Shown here piece by piece: positions 9,356 through 18,675 of a DNA stretch of 64,000 nucleotides (positions are counted from its first letter, which is position 1; every line of letters starts with the position of its first letter). A program made the translations under genes and the position numbers. Source of the stretch: Gemmatales bacterium. GTDB taxonomy: Bacteria > Planctomycetota > Planctomycetia > Gemmatales > Gemmataceae. The stretch lies in the NCBI GenBank assembly GCA_026004675.1, contig BPJP01000007.1, forward strand, positions 170,064 through 234,063. Direction: 5' to 3'. The notes under the pieces are model-generated. The model searched no databases, had not been told where the DNA came from, and saw only the letters and a list, made by a program, of their open reading frames with translations.

Positions 9356-10633
9356 ATGGCTGTCGACTTCCAACCCGATGAATCGTGCGCCAGTCGACTG
9401 GACGATGCCGATCCTCTGGCCTCCTTTCGCGACGAATTCCATTTGCCTGTAGACGCCAGTGGTTCGCCGCTGATCTATTTGTGCGGCCATTCCCTGGGCT
9501 TGCAACCGAAGTCGGTCAAAAAATGCGTCGAAGAGGAGCTGGAGGACTGGGCTACTCTCGGAGTCGAAGGGCATTTTGCCGGGCGACACCCGTGGTATCG
9601 CTACCATGAACCATTTCGCGAGAGTGTCGCCCGCCTGGTGGGCGCCAAACCCGATGAAGTCGTGTTGATGAACAGCCTCACAGTCAACTTGCACTTGATG
9701 CTTGTCACCTTTTATCGCCCGCGGGGAAGACGAACGAAAATCCTCACGGATGGGCCGTCGTTTCCGTCAGATCGCTATGCTCTACAAAGCCAGATTCGCT
9801 GGCATGATCTCGATCCGGCCATCGAGTTGATCACCATCGAACCACGAGGCAGCTGCTCTTTTCTCAGCCAAGACGACATCGATTCCGCTTTTCGACGATG
9901 GGGAGACGAGATCGCCCTGGTGCTTTTCAACGGTGTCAATTTCGTGACCGGTCAGTGGTACGACCTGCCGAAGGTGGTCGAGCAAGCGAAAGCCTGCGGT
10001 TGTGCCATCGGCTTGGATTTAGCGCATGCGGTTGGGAATGTGCCTTTAAGGCTGCATGATTGGAATGTCGATTTTGCTGTCTGGTGCAGCTACAAGTACT
10101 TGAACGGTGGTCCTGGCGCGGTCGCTGGCTGTTTCGTTCATGAAATCCATGGCAGCAATATCGACTTGCCTCGGCTGGCCGGTTGGTGGGGAAATGATCC
10201 CGCCACACGCTTCGACATGCCCGAGAAATTCGTGCCACGCCAGTGTGCTGATGGCTGGCAGCTGAGTAATCCTCCCATTCTCTCTCTGGCACCGCTCCGG
10301 GCTTCGTTCGAATTGTTCGACCGGGCCGGTACGGCCGCACTCCGAGCCAAATCGGAACTTCTTACCAGTTACCTGCTTTTTCTCCTGGATCGCCTGCCGA
10401 GGGCGATCGAAGTTGTCACGCCACGACCTCCCGAACATCACGGCTGCCAGATTTCGCTTCGATTCCCTGCCCGAGCGCAGCAGATCGTTCGCAAGTTGCG
10501 TGCCCATGGGGTCGTCTGTGACGAACGTCCCCCCGACATCGTTCGTTTGGCGCCGGTCCCGTTATACAACAGCTTTCGCGACGTGTATCAATTCGCTGAG
10601 CGCCTGCGACAAATCGATTTGGACCTGGCATGA
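9356..10633 (+). CDS. kynU: Kynureninase
   Basis: PLP enzyme that cleaves kynurenine (or 3-hydroxykynurenine) to anthranilate (or 3-hydroxyanthranilate) and alanine in tryptophan catabolism. The 425-residue protein shows the fold-type I aminotransferase core: YLCGHSLGLQPKSV near the N-terminus, the PLP-contacting Asp221 in GLDLAHAVGN, and the Schiff-base Lys247 in WCSYKYLNGGPG. RFDMPEKFVPRQCADGWQLSNPPIL also matches kynureninases. An in-frame GTG at 9332 would add 8 residues; the ATG at 9356 is preferred, although neither has a clear ribosome site. No other kynurenine-pathway gene is beside it. Confidence 0.93.
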   Translation: MAVDFQPDESCASRLDDADPLASFRDEFHLPVDASGSPLIYLCGHSLGLQPKSVKKCVEEELEDWATLGVEGHFAGRHPWYRYHEPFRESVARLVGAKPDEVVLMNSLTVNLHLMLVTFYRPRGRRTKILTDGPSFPSDRYALQSQIRWHDLDPAIELITIEPRGSCSFLSQDDIDSAFRRWGDEIALVLFNGVNFVTGQWYDLPKVVEQAKACGCAIGLDLAHAVGNVPLRLHDWNVDFAVWCSYKYLNGGPGAVAGCFVHEIHGSNIDLPRLAGWWGNDPATRFDMPEKFVPRQCADGWQLSNPPILSLAPLRASFELFDRAGTAALRAKSELLTSYLLFLLDRLPRAIEVVTPRPPEHHGCQISLRFPARAQQIVRKLRAHGVVCDERPPDIVRLAPVPLYNSFRDVYQFAERLRQIDLDLA

Positions 10634-10698
10634 TTGCTTTTCCGGTGCCCTGCCGATATCTAAACGAGATACCTGAAACGTCAGCCCGGAGATGGACA

Positions 10699-11730
10699 AT
10701 GGCCAACAAGCACACGTATCGTTTTACCTTCGGACCGTGGAACATCAGTACGGGAACGGACCCCTTCGGACCGGCGGTACGCAAAGAAGTCGCTTTCGCG
10801 ACAAAAATCAAAGAGTACAAAAAAAACGGCTTCGACGGCGTCCAGTTTCACGATGACGATGTGGTCGAAGCGGACCTCGATTCCATCGCTACCGAACGTG
10901 GCGCCCGCAAAGTTCGCAAGATGCTCGACAACGAGGGGTTGTTCTGCGAGATCATCGCTCCTCGTCTTTGGGAACATCCCAAGACCATCGACGGTGCTTT
11001 CACCTCGAACAATGCGTCGGACCGCAGATACGCCCTGGAGCGTTCCAAACGCTGCATCGACATTGGCAACATCCTCGGTTGCAAGAATGTCGTTCTGTGG
11101 CTGGCCCGCGAAGGGACTTACATCCGCGAAGCGAAAGACCCGATGACGGCAGCCGGGCGTATCCTCGACGCCGTCAATGCCCTTCTCGAATACGACAAGA
11201 CGATCCGTATCCTCGGCGAAATGAAACCAAACGAACCCATGGACCAGGCATATCTGCCCACACCTGGCCATTTTCTTGCCTTGTGCTACCGCACCATCGA
11301 TCCGGAACGATGCGGCGTGCTGATCGAATCGGCTCATTCCATCCTTGCGGGACTGGACCCCTCCGACGACATGGCCTACGCGTTGTGGCACAAAAAACTC
11401 TGGAGCGTCCACCTCAACGATCAGAACGGTTTGAAATATGACCAGGATAAGACCTTCGGCTCCGTCGATTTGCGGCGGGCTTTCAATACTGTCTGGGTGC
11501 TGGAACGCGGCGGCTACGATGGCTGCATCGGACTTGACGTCAAGGCCATGCGAACGACCAAACCCGCCAATCAAGTGAGGCACCTGGTAAACAGTCGCAA
11601 GATGTTCCTCCATCTGCTCGATCTGGTGCGAAGCCTGGACGAGAAAAAAGTCGAAGCCTTTCGAGCGGAACGAGATTACGAAGGATTGGAGTTGTATATT
11701 TTGGAGTTTCTTATGGGGAAGGCGAAGTGA
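10699..11730 (+). CDS. Xylose-isomerase-like sugar isomerase (TIM barrel)
   Basis: A 343-residue protein aligned by eye with class I xylose isomerases: the opening FTFGPWN..DPFG, catalytic His51 and Asp54 in VQFHDDD, Trp134, Glu174/Lys176 in LGEMKPNEP, Glu210/His213 in IESAHSILAGLDP, Asp248/Asp250 in YDQDKTFG, and Asp280 in CIGLDVKAMRT. One metal ligand, Asp245 of the Streptomyces enzyme (HIDLNGQ), is His238 here (SVHLNDQ), so the real substrate may be another aldose or ketose. The ATG at 10699 has GGAG 7 bases upstream; the open frame extends to 10630 without a better start. It is separated by about 65 bp from kynU. Confidence 0.8.
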   Translation: MANKHTYRFTFGPWNISTGTDPFGPAVRKEVAFATKIKEYKKNGFDGVQFHDDDVVEADLDSIATERGARKVRKMLDNEGLFCEIIAPRLWEHPKTIDGAFTSNNASDRRYALERSKRCIDIGNILGCKNVVLWLAREGTYIREAKDPMTAAGRILDAVNALLEYDKTIRILGEMKPNEPMDQAYLPTPGHFLALCYRTIDPERCGVLIESAHSILAGLDPSDDMAYALWHKKLWSVHLNDQNGLKYDQDKTFGSVDLRRAFNTVWVLERGGYDGCIGLDVKAMRTTKPANQVRHLVNSRKMFLHLLDLVRSLDEKKVEAFRAERDYEGLELYILEFLMGKAK

Positions 11731-11936
11731 GGTTCACGATCGACAAGGATCGACAGCAAAACTCGGTCGGGCGACCTTCGATTGACAGGTTTGCGCCAGC
11801 ATTGCTAGGTTGAATTGGGTTGCTGCAGTTTGATCGGCCTTCAGGTGCAGAAAAGAGCAAGCACGATCGAGCACACGATTCGCCCGAGTGGTTGCCCCTG
11901 CGTGTGTACAGGCCGAGGTGGAGGGACTTTTCGAAT

Positions 11937-12902
11937 ATGTCGCTGACGCTGGAACAATATGCCAGCTATTTGGATACGCGTGATGATCTGACCTGGCCGG
12001 CCCCACCCGAGCCGAAACCAGCCAAGGCAAAACCTTTTTTGAAAAAGTTGCCCGGTATCCGCGCTGTCACATGGAACGTTTATGGTACGCTGTTGTCGAT
12101 TTCCGGCGGCGAGTTCTATTACGAACACCCGCAGCCTTTCGTGATGAATCTGGCTCTTGACAAGGTGATTCAAGAGTTCAATATGTGGAGTTCCATGACG
12201 CGAAAGGCGGGGCAGCCGGCGGACTACCTCAAAGAAATCTACGAAGAATTTCTCGAGAACCAGCGGATGGCCCCTGGCCTGAGCAAATACCCGGAAATTT
12301 GTGTCGAAAAGATTTGGGAAGCGATTCTCAAGCGGCTATTACAGAAAGACTATGAATTCGATGCTGGCTTCTATGGCGCTTTGAATGAATTCAGCGTCAA
12401 GTTGGCGTATTTCTATCATTCGAGCCTGCAAGGAACGTGCTGCAATCCTGGGGCGGCCCAGGTCTTGAAAGCCGTTCACGAAGCCGGCTTGGAGCAGGGG
12501 CTGCTCGCCGACGGTCAGTGTTTCACAATGGTGCAATTGCAGCGTGGTCTGGCGGTTCAGGACGCTGACCTTGAAATCGACAAGGTATTGCCCAAAGAGC
12601 ATCGCGTCTTGTCGCATAGAGTCGGAGCGCGGAAGCCTTCGGAAAAACTATTTCACGAAGCCATGGAGGTGTTTCGTGAACGGGGCATCACGGCCGATCG
12701 TATCCTGCATATCGGGTCGCGAATCGAAGAAGATATCATGCCGGCCAAACGCCTCGGTCTGAAGACAGCGCTTTTTGCCGGCGATAGTGCCTCGCTGAAA
12801 GCGACGCCGGAACAACTGAAGACACCGCATGGCCGGCCCGATTTGTTGATCACCAGGCTAGATCAACTCATCAAGGTAGTACAACATTCTTTGGAGAATT
12901 GA
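11937..12902 (+). CDS. HAD-superfamily protein with degenerate catalytic motifs
   Basis: A 321-residue HAD-fold protein. The usual motif I DxYGTL reads TWNVYGTLL, so the nucleophilic Asp is Asn47. Motif II reads LLADGQ, motif III keeps Lys233 (GARKPSEKLFHEAM), and motif IV reads HIGSRIEEDIMPAKRLGL, with the first Asp replaced by Ser261 but Asp266 retained. The fold is clear but hydrolase activity is doubtful; it may be a binding protein or a divergent enzyme. ATG 11937 has GGAGGG about 11 bases upstream. The FabZ-like gene starts 3 bp after its stop, so the two are probably one transcript. Confidence 0.75.
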   Translation: MSLTLEQYASYLDTRDDLTWPAPPEPKPAKAKPFLKKLPGIRAVTWNVYGTLLSISGGEFYYEHPQPFVMNLALDKVIQEFNMWSSMTRKAGQPADYLKEIYEEFLENQRMAPGLSKYPEICVEKIWEAILKRLLQKDYEFDAGFYGALNEFSVKLAYFYHSSLQGTCCNPGAAQVLKAVHEAGLEQGLLADGQCFTMVQLQRGLAVQDADLEIDKVLPKEHRVLSHRVGARKPSEKLFHEAMEVFRERGITADRILHIGSRIEEDIMPAKRLGLKTALFAGDSASLKATPEQLKTPHGRPDLLITRLDQLIKVVQHSLEN

Positions 12903-12905
12903 TCG

Positions 12906-13415
12906 ATGCCGCCGCAAGTTCATCTCGATCCGGCGACCCTGGATTGCCAAAGCGTCGTTGCCGACCGAGAAGAGATTCGCCGGTTCAACCGACAGCGCTA
13001 CGAGATGGAGCACCTCGACGCCATTATCTACTTTGATGAGAAAGCCCATCTGGTAGCCGGCTACAAAGATGTGCGTGAGGATGAATTCTGGGTGCGCGGC
13101 CATATGCCGGGGTTTCCGCTGCTGCCCGGCGTCATCATGTGCGAGACAGCCGCCCAGCTTTGTTCCTACTACTGTGGAAAAACGAACATCCTGCAAAGCG
13201 ATTTCATCGGTTTTGGCGGCATGGAAAATGTTCGTTTCCGCAGTCCCGTCTATCCCGGCGACCGACTCGTTGTCATCGGCAAGGCGATGAAAATCCACCG
13301 ACGACAAACCGTTTTCAATGTGCAGGGCTTCGTGGGATCCACCATGGTCTTTCACGCGGACGTGATCGGCGTGCCGATGAAGCAAAGCGAGAGAAATCAA
13401 ACCCCGTCGCCATGA
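12906..13415 (+). CDS. FabZ-like 3-hydroxyacyl-ACP dehydratase
   Basis: A 169-residue hot-dog-fold protein with the FabZ/FabA active-site arrangement HMPGFPLLPGVIMCE: catalytic His66 and Glu80, separated by 14 residues as in FabZ. GMENVRFRSPVYPGDRL corresponds to the conserved second half of the hot-dog sheet. It is slightly longer than FabZ (about 150) because of an N-terminal extension of about 30 residues. It likely dehydrates a 3-hydroxyacyl thioester in lipid or specialised acyl synthesis. It follows the HAD-like gene with a 3-bp gap. Whether this is the housekeeping fabZ cannot be told from the window. Confidence 0.8.
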   Translation: MPPQVHLDPATLDCQSVVADREEIRRFNRQRYEMEHLDAIIYFDEKAHLVAGYKDVREDEFWVRGHMPGFPLLPGVIMCETAAQLCSYYCGKTNILQSDFIGFGGMENVRFRSPVYPGDRLVVIGKAMKIHRRQTVFNVQGFVGSTMVFHADVIGVPMKQSERNQTPSP

Positions 13416-13525
13416 CTGGTTCCGCCAAGGTTCGCGCTGCGAGGAAAGAAGCACTTGTCTATAATCCCATTAGACCGCAGGGTAGCGACCGAATGCCGGC
13501 GATTCAGGGCCGAAAGGGGAATGTC

Positions 13526-14353
13526 ATGAACACGGCGACGCAGCAGCCAGCCAATAATCAGCGCTTGCGCATGGTAACCGTTCCCGACTTTCAGGCCGCC
13601 AAAGCATGCGGTACGCGATTGACGATGCTGACGGCCTACGATTATACGATGGCCCGACTTCTCGATGCTGCCGGTGTCGACGGACTGCTTGTCGGCGACT
13701 CTTTGGGAATGGTCGTACAAGGGCAACCCAATTCGTTGAGCGTTACGCTGGAAGAGGTGATCTATCATACACGTCTGGTCGCTCGAGGGGTGCGCCGCAG
13801 CCTTTTGGTGGCCGACATGCCCTTTATGAGTTTTCAAGTCAGCCCGGAATCGGCCCTGCAAAACGCCGGGCGTCTAATCAAAGAAGGAGGCGCACACGCC
13901 GTCAAAGTGGAAGGCGGCGTGCGCAGTGCCGCAGCGATTCAGGCGATCGTCTCGGCAGATATTCCCGTTATGGGCCACATCGGGCTTACGCCGCAATCGG
14001 TGCGGCGATTCGGCGGTTTCCGCGTGCAGCGGGACGCACAGCGGCTGTTGGACGATGCTTTAGCGACCCAAGAAGCCGGCGCCTTTGCAGTGGTCGTCGA
14101 ATGCGTACCTGCTGATCTCGCCGAGAAAATCACATCGACTCTCAAGATTCCCACCATTGGGATCGGTGCCGGCGTCCACTGCGACGGTCAGATCCTGGTG
14201 ACCAACGACATGCTGGGCTTATACGACGACATCCGTCCTCGGTTCGTGAAACAGTATGCCGACCTCGGCAGTGATATCATGTCTGCCGTTGCCGCCTATT
14301 GCCGAGAGGTACGGGAAGGGAGATTCCCTTCGGCGGAACATAGTTTCAGCTGA
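13526..14353 (+). CDS. panB: 3-methyl-2-oxobutanoate hydroxymethyltransferase
   Basis: Catalyses the first committed step of pantothenate synthesis, transferring a hydroxymethyl group from methylene-tetrahydrofolate to 3-methyl-2-oxobutanoate to give ketopantoate. The 275-residue protein has the metal and substrate residues of PanB: Asp58 in LLVGDSLGMVVQG, Asp97 in VADMPFMSF, Lys127 and Glu129 in VKVEGG, and Glu192 in VVECVPADLAEKIT, followed by IGIGAG. The ATG at 13526 has AAAGGGGA upstream; the open frame reaches back to 13139 only by overlapping the dehydratase gene in another frame. panC and panD are not in the window. Confidence 0.96.
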   Translation: MNTATQQPANNQRLRMVTVPDFQAAKACGTRLTMLTAYDYTMARLLDAAGVDGLLVGDSLGMVVQGQPNSLSVTLEEVIYHTRLVARGVRRSLLVADMPFMSFQVSPESALQNAGRLIKEGGAHAVKVEGGVRSAAAIQAIVSADIPVMGHIGLTPQSVRRFGGFRVQRDAQRLLDDALATQEAGAFAVVVECVPADLAEKITSTLKIPTIGIGAGVHCDGQILVTNDMLGLYDDIRPRFVKQYADLGSDIMSAVAAYCREVREGRFPSAEHSFS

Positions 14354-14386
14354 GGCGAAGCGAAGGAATAACGAAGTGAGCGTTGT

Positions 14387-15166
14387 TTACTTGTTGAACC
14401 AGCGTTTGAAAAGGCCGCTGTCCTTTTTCTCTTCCTGTTGGGCGTTTTTCTTGGCAGCTTCGGCGTCGAGGTCGATAGCCATTTGGGTGGGAGGCTGAGG
14501 CTTGGGAGGAGGCGGCATTCCGACTTTTCCTCGCATTGCCTCCAGGTGGCGCTGCCGCAATTCCAACAGACGATCGTTCAAACCACGGTCGCGTTCGATC
14601 CGCTCCAGTTCGTGACGGATTTCTTCGTTGATACGCTGGATTTCAGCTCGTTGTCTGGCGAGATCGGCCCGTTCCTTGGCCATCTGCATTTCCATTTGCC
14701 TCATTTCCTGGTTCATGACTTCGGCGTCCTCGCGCATTTGCCGAAGTTCTTCGTCCAGTTGGCGGCGGTCTTGTTGCAGTTGGGCACGTTCCTTTTCCAG
14801 CTCCTGGCTCATCGCCATCAACTCTTCCTCATTCGGGACCGGAGGACGATTGGCGATTTCTTCCAGTTCCTGCAAACGTTCTGCTTGTTGGCGAATGATT
14901 TCGGTCTTTTCTTCGAGGGCCGCTTCATATTCTTTCTGTTGCTGCGCCAACAGCGATTCAGCCTCGGCTCTCAATGCCTCTAGTTCTTTTTGATATTCCG
15001 CAATGAGGTTGCGCAGCTCTTGGTTCTCTGCTTGAAGCTCCGCCAAACCCGCATTCGATCCCAACGAAGCAAGCTGTTCTCGGGGCATCAACTCATCGGT
15101 ATTCCATGCGTCCAACCCAGACGACGAGCCATGCGGGGGTTCCGGATTGGGGATCGCTCTTGCCAT
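14387..15166 (-). CDS. Coiled-coil protein of unknown function
   Basis: A 259-residue protein dominated by a long heptad-rich coiled coil (about residues 40-200, rich in Glu, Gln, Arg and Leu), then a proline-rich stretch (MPPPPKPQPPTQ) and a basic C-terminal tail ending GLFKRWFNK. No signal peptide or membrane segment is seen. It is convergent with panB, whose stop is 33 bp away. The low-complexity composition means database similarity would not prove function. I do not recognise a family. Confidence 0.65.
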   Translation of the reverse strand: MARAIPNPEPPHGSSSGLDAWNTDELMPREQLASLGSNAGLAELQAENQELRNLIAEYQKELEALRAEAESLLAQQQKEYEAALEEKTEIIRQQAERLQELEEIANRPPVPNEEELMAMSQELEKERAQLQQDRRQLDEELRQMREDAEVMNQEMRQMEMQMAKERADLARQRAEIQRINEEIRHELERIERDRGLNDRLLELRQRHLEAMRGKVGMPPPPKPQPPTQMAIDLDAEAAKKNAQQEEKKDSGLFKRWFNK

Positions 15167-15399
15167 AATCTCTCCTGCGATCGTGAACCCGTGTGGGAGA
15201 TCAACGCGGGTCAGTGATGAAACGGAGGGCTGGAGTTCCCTGTTCGTCGACAGTTACGCCTCGTCTATCATCTAGGTTAACCCCACGAAAATGGGAGTCA
15301 AGACATTTTCGCAACTCTGCGGGGTGTTCGCCTTGGATCGGCGATTTTTCACTTCGCAATCGATTCTATCGGCTTTGCTGGCCGCACGAACGATTCCGC

Positions 15400-16578
15400 T
15401 CAGGTCGTGTATTCCGCGTTGAGACGAACGTATTCATAGGTCAAATCGCACGTCCAGACCGTTGCCGTTTCGGTGCCGAGGTCGAAGGACAGGTGCAGGT
15501 CGATTTCGCGGTTGTTCTTGAGATACGCAGAGGCGTCTTCCTGGCTGAATCGAGCGGGAGTCCCCGTCTTGTACAACTCGAAGTCGCCCAGGCGGAGCGA
15601 CAGGTTTTTTTCTTCGAAGTCGACGCCAGCGTAACCCGCTGCGGAAACGATTCGTCCCCAGTTGGGATCAGCGCCGAAAATGGCCGTCTTGACCAGTGGG
15701 CTGTCCGCCACTGCGATGGCCACACGTCGAGCCTCTTCCTTCGACGGCAGACCCGTGACGCGGATCGTAACGAGGTGGCTGGCCCCTTCTGCGTCAGCGG
15801 CGATTTCCCGTGCCAAATCAGCGCAGATCGCCGTCACCGCGGCATCGAATTCCTTCAGTCCCTCGTTCGGCAGGGGAGGGCCAGCGCCGTTTGCCAATAG
15901 GATCAACGAATCATTCGTACTGGTGTGACCTTCAACGCGAACACAGTTGAAAGTCTCCTGAGCAGCCTGCCGTGCCAGGTTTTGGAGATGCTGGCAGGGC
16001 ACGGCCGAGTCCGCCAACACGAAGGCCAGCATCGTCGCCATATTCGGGCCGATCATGGCGGCCCCTTTGGCAAAACCCGTCAGTCGGATTTCGCTCCCGG
16101 CAAACGAGATGATCCGTGAGCTGATTTTGGCCCGCGTATCGGTTGTCAAAATGGCCGAGGCCGCGGCGGCAAACGACTGTCGGTCAGATGCCAGGTTTTT
16201 TGCTGCCAGGTCTATTCCCGCTTCAATCTTCTCCATGGGCAACCGCTGGCCAATGACGCCCGTCGAGCAGACCAGAATCTGGTCGGGTCGGCAACCAAGT
16301 TTGTCGGCGGCGATCTCCGCCATCCGCACGGCGTCCCGCCAGCCTGGTTCGCCCGTGCAAGCATTCGCGTTCCCGGAGCATACGACCAAACCGCGTATGT
16401 CGCTTGCTGGCAGGCGCTGTTCGGTCAAGCGAACGGGAGCAGCTCGGACACGGTTTTGAGTGAAGACGCCAGCGCCGGCAGCAGGCAAATCGCTCACCAC
16501 CAGCGCCAAGTCACTCTTTGTGGAGGGTTTGATACCGCAGTGCAAGCCGGCAAAGCGGAAATGGTTGGGCAGGTGCAT
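15400..16578 (-). CDS. argJ: Bifunctional ornithine acetyltransferase / N-acetylglutamate synthase
   Basis: Transfers the acetyl group from N-acetylornithine to glutamate, recycling it in arginine synthesis. The 392-residue protein has the hallmarks of ArgJ: oxyanion-hole residues in STGVIG (105-110) and the self-cleavage site KGAAMIGPNMATML, where Thr182 becomes the nucleophile of the beta chain after autoproteolysis. The C-terminus (FDLGTETATVWTCDLTYEYVRLNAEYTT) is typical. Whether it is mono- or bifunctional cannot be read from sequence alone. The ATG at 16578 gives the usual MHLPNHFRFAGLHCGIK start. No other arginine gene is adjacent. Confidence 0.95.
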   Translation of the reverse strand: MHLPNHFRFAGLHCGIKPSTKSDLALVVSDLPAAGAGVFTQNRVRAAPVRLTEQRLPASDIRGLVVCSGNANACTGEPGWRDAVRMAEIAADKLGCRPDQILVCSTGVIGQRLPMEKIEAGIDLAAKNLASDRQSFAAAASAILTTDTRAKISSRIISFAGSEIRLTGFAKGAAMIGPNMATMLAFVLADSAVPCQHLQNLARQAAQETFNCVRVEGHTSTNDSLILLANGAGPPLPNEGLKEFDAAVTAICADLAREIAADAEGASHLVTIRVTGLPSKEEARRVAIAVADSPLVKTAIFGADPNWGRIVSAAGYAGVDFEEKNLSLRLGDFELYKTGTPARFSQEDASAYLKNNREIDLHLSFDLGTETATVWTCDLTYEYVRLNAEYTT

Positions 16579-16605
16579 GTCTTTCTTACATCCGTCGCGC
16601 CGTCC

Positions 16606-18441
16606 TTAGACCGATGCCAGGCCTAATTCAGCGAGTTTTTCTTTCGTTGGTCTGCCTTCTTCGTCCCAGCCACGTACCCGATAATACACCGGCAGCATCT
16701 TGTCGAGCTGCACGACCACACCTTTAGCTGGACCGGAGGTGTGCGGTTCCTGCAAGAGTCGTTTGGGGAGCGTGTCGTCCTTTGCCGACAGCCCGGCTTT
16801 CAGATTCCAAAGCCGTTCGAGATTCCAGGTTCTTTCACCGATCTTAACGAAGTCGTCTTCGGTAAAGGGGATACCAGTGGCGGCGGCCGTGCATGCCGCC
16901 AGGTCCGCCAGACCAGCTCCCAACGCAGTGAACAGGCAGATGCCAGTGGCATCATGAGCGGTCGTTCGATTCTGTTCCTGGGCGACCCATTCGGCTTTTC
17001 CTTCGGGGACGTGCGGGTCCACTTGACCGGTGGTTTCGAAGCCGGGCGTCCAGGCGCGAAGATGACAAGCTCCGCGGTTGCAAGTGGCATAGGCGACGCC
17101 CATGCCCTGGAAGCCTCGTGGATCGTAGGCGGGGAATTCCTGCCCCTTGACCCCCATGAAGACTTCCGGGTGTTTGAATTTGTCGCCCAATCGTTTGCTG
17201 CCTTCAGCCAGCTCATTGCCAAAGCCTTCGCGGTAGGCCGTCGCTTCGGTCATGCGCACCAATGCCTCCGCCGAGCCGAAACGCAATGGCATCTCCACGT
17301 CGTTGTCGGTGATCGCTCCTTTTTCATAAAGTTCCATGGCCGCGGCAAGGGTCGCGCCCATGGAGATCGGATCGAGTCCCAAATCGTTGCACAACCAGTT
17401 GGCCTTGATGATGGCATCGAGGTCTCCGACGCCAACATCGGCACCCAGCGCCCAGGCGGCTTCGTATTCGGGTCCTTCGCCAGCCATCTTCCAATTGCGC
17501 GGGTGCATGTTGACCAGATACTTGTCGGCGGCTTCGCCAGGCAATCGCGTCACGCGACCGCAAGCAATCGTGCACGCAAAGCAAGCCTTGTTGGCAACCA
17601 TTCGGCGGTCCTTGATGGCGTTGCCATTGATGTCTTCTGCGTGCTCGAACTGGCCGGTCTGGAAATTCCGCGTTGGACAACCCCCGAACGCATTCGTCAG
17701 GTCGATGGTGGCAGCTGTGCCCAATTCCGTCATCCCTTGCCGCGCTGGCGAATCCGCCAGCTTCTTTCGCATCGACCAGAACGCTTTCATGAATTCGTCC
17801 GGTTTGGCGATCTTGATCCCTTTCGTACCGCGAACGGCAATGGCTTTCAGGTTCTTGGAACCCATGACAGCACCGACTCCCGAACGTCCAGCGGCGCGGT
17901 GCTTGTCGTTGATAATGCAGGCGAAACGCACCAGGTTTTCGCCGGCGGGACCGATGTTGGCCACCCTCACGCCGGGAATCCCCAGCTCTTCGCGTATGCC
18001 GTCCTCCGTTTCGCTGGTCGTTTTGCCCCAATAGGCACGAGCGTCGCGAATGTGGACTTCATCATCGTAAATGAAAAGATATACGGGCTTGTCGGCTTTT
18101 CCCTCGACGATCAGAAGGTCGTAACCGGCGAAACGAAGTTCCGGCCCCCAATGCCCGCCTGAATTGGAAGTCGTAATCGCTCCGGTCAATGCCCCTTTGG
18201 TCACGACCATATATCGCGCTCCGCACGACACCGGCGTACCGGTCAAGGGACCAGTGGCGAAGATGAGCTTGTTTTCAGGCGAAAACGGATCGACGGTCGG
18301 GTCCATTTCTTCCCAGAGATAACGGTCGGCGACGCCCCGGCCGCCGATGTAATCGCGCAACCACGACTCGGGGATGTCTTCGACTTTGGAAGTACCGTCT
18401 GTCAAGTTGACGCGCAACAATCTCCCGGTCCAACCGTTCAT
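16606..18441 (-). CDS. Aldehyde:ferredoxin oxidoreductase (tungsten/molybdenum pterin enzyme)
   Basis: Oxidises aldehydes to carboxylic acids with ferredoxin as acceptor. The protein is 611 residues from the ATG at 18441, which has GGAGGCG upstream. It begins MNGWTGRLLRVNLTDG, as AOR-family proteins do, followed by IGGRGVADRYLW and PLTGTPVSCGARYMVVTKGALTG of the pterin-binding N-terminal domain. The iron-sulfur ligands are in the CFACTIACGR motif (CxxCxxxC), with a later Cys in DATGICLFTALG, so the [4Fe-4S] site looks complete. Cofactor choice (W or Mo) and substrate are unknown. It stands alone, without an adjacent ferredoxin or cofactor gene, and is divergent from the PilZ gene. Confidence 0.92.
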   Translation of the reverse strand: MNGWTGRLLRVNLTDGTSKVEDIPESWLRDYIGGRGVADRYLWEEMDPTVDPFSPENKLIFATGPLTGTPVSCGARYMVVTKGALTGAITTSNSGGHWGPELRFAGYDLLIVEGKADKPVYLFIYDDEVHIRDARAYWGKTTSETEDGIREELGIPGVRVANIGPAGENLVRFACIINDKHRAAGRSGVGAVMGSKNLKAIAVRGTKGIKIAKPDEFMKAFWSMRKKLADSPARQGMTELGTAATIDLTNAFGGCPTRNFQTGQFEHAEDINGNAIKDRRMVANKACFACTIACGRVTRLPGEAADKYLVNMHPRNWKMAGEGPEYEAAWALGADVGVGDLDAIIKANWLCNDLGLDPISMGATLAAAMELYEKGAITDNDVEMPLRFGSAEALVRMTEATAYREGFGNELAEGSKRLGDKFKHPEVFMGVKGQEFPAYDPRGFQGMGVAYATCNRGACHLRAWTPGFETTGQVDPHVPEGKAEWVAQEQNRTTAHDATGICLFTALGAGLADLAACTAAATGIPFTEDDFVKIGERTWNLERLWNLKAGLSAKDDTLPKRLLQEPHTSGPAKGVVVQLDKMLPVYYRVRGWDEEGRPTKEKLAELGLASV

Positions 18442-18675
18442 GAATCGCCTCCGTTTTCCTGGCATTGGGAAGCACGTTTGTTCTCGCCACCCGGCGCAGG
18501 CTTTCCAACAGGATGCTTGTATGTCGCGGCTAGTTTACAGGAAAGCGGCCGGCGACGCAATTTCCCCGCAGTCGATTTCGAGGCAAGTTTTCTTTGTCTG
18601 ATGCACGACGAAAGAGTACACTGAAAAGAGATCGAATCAAGCAGCTCCGCCTTCGCCAATAGAAAGGGGGCACGG

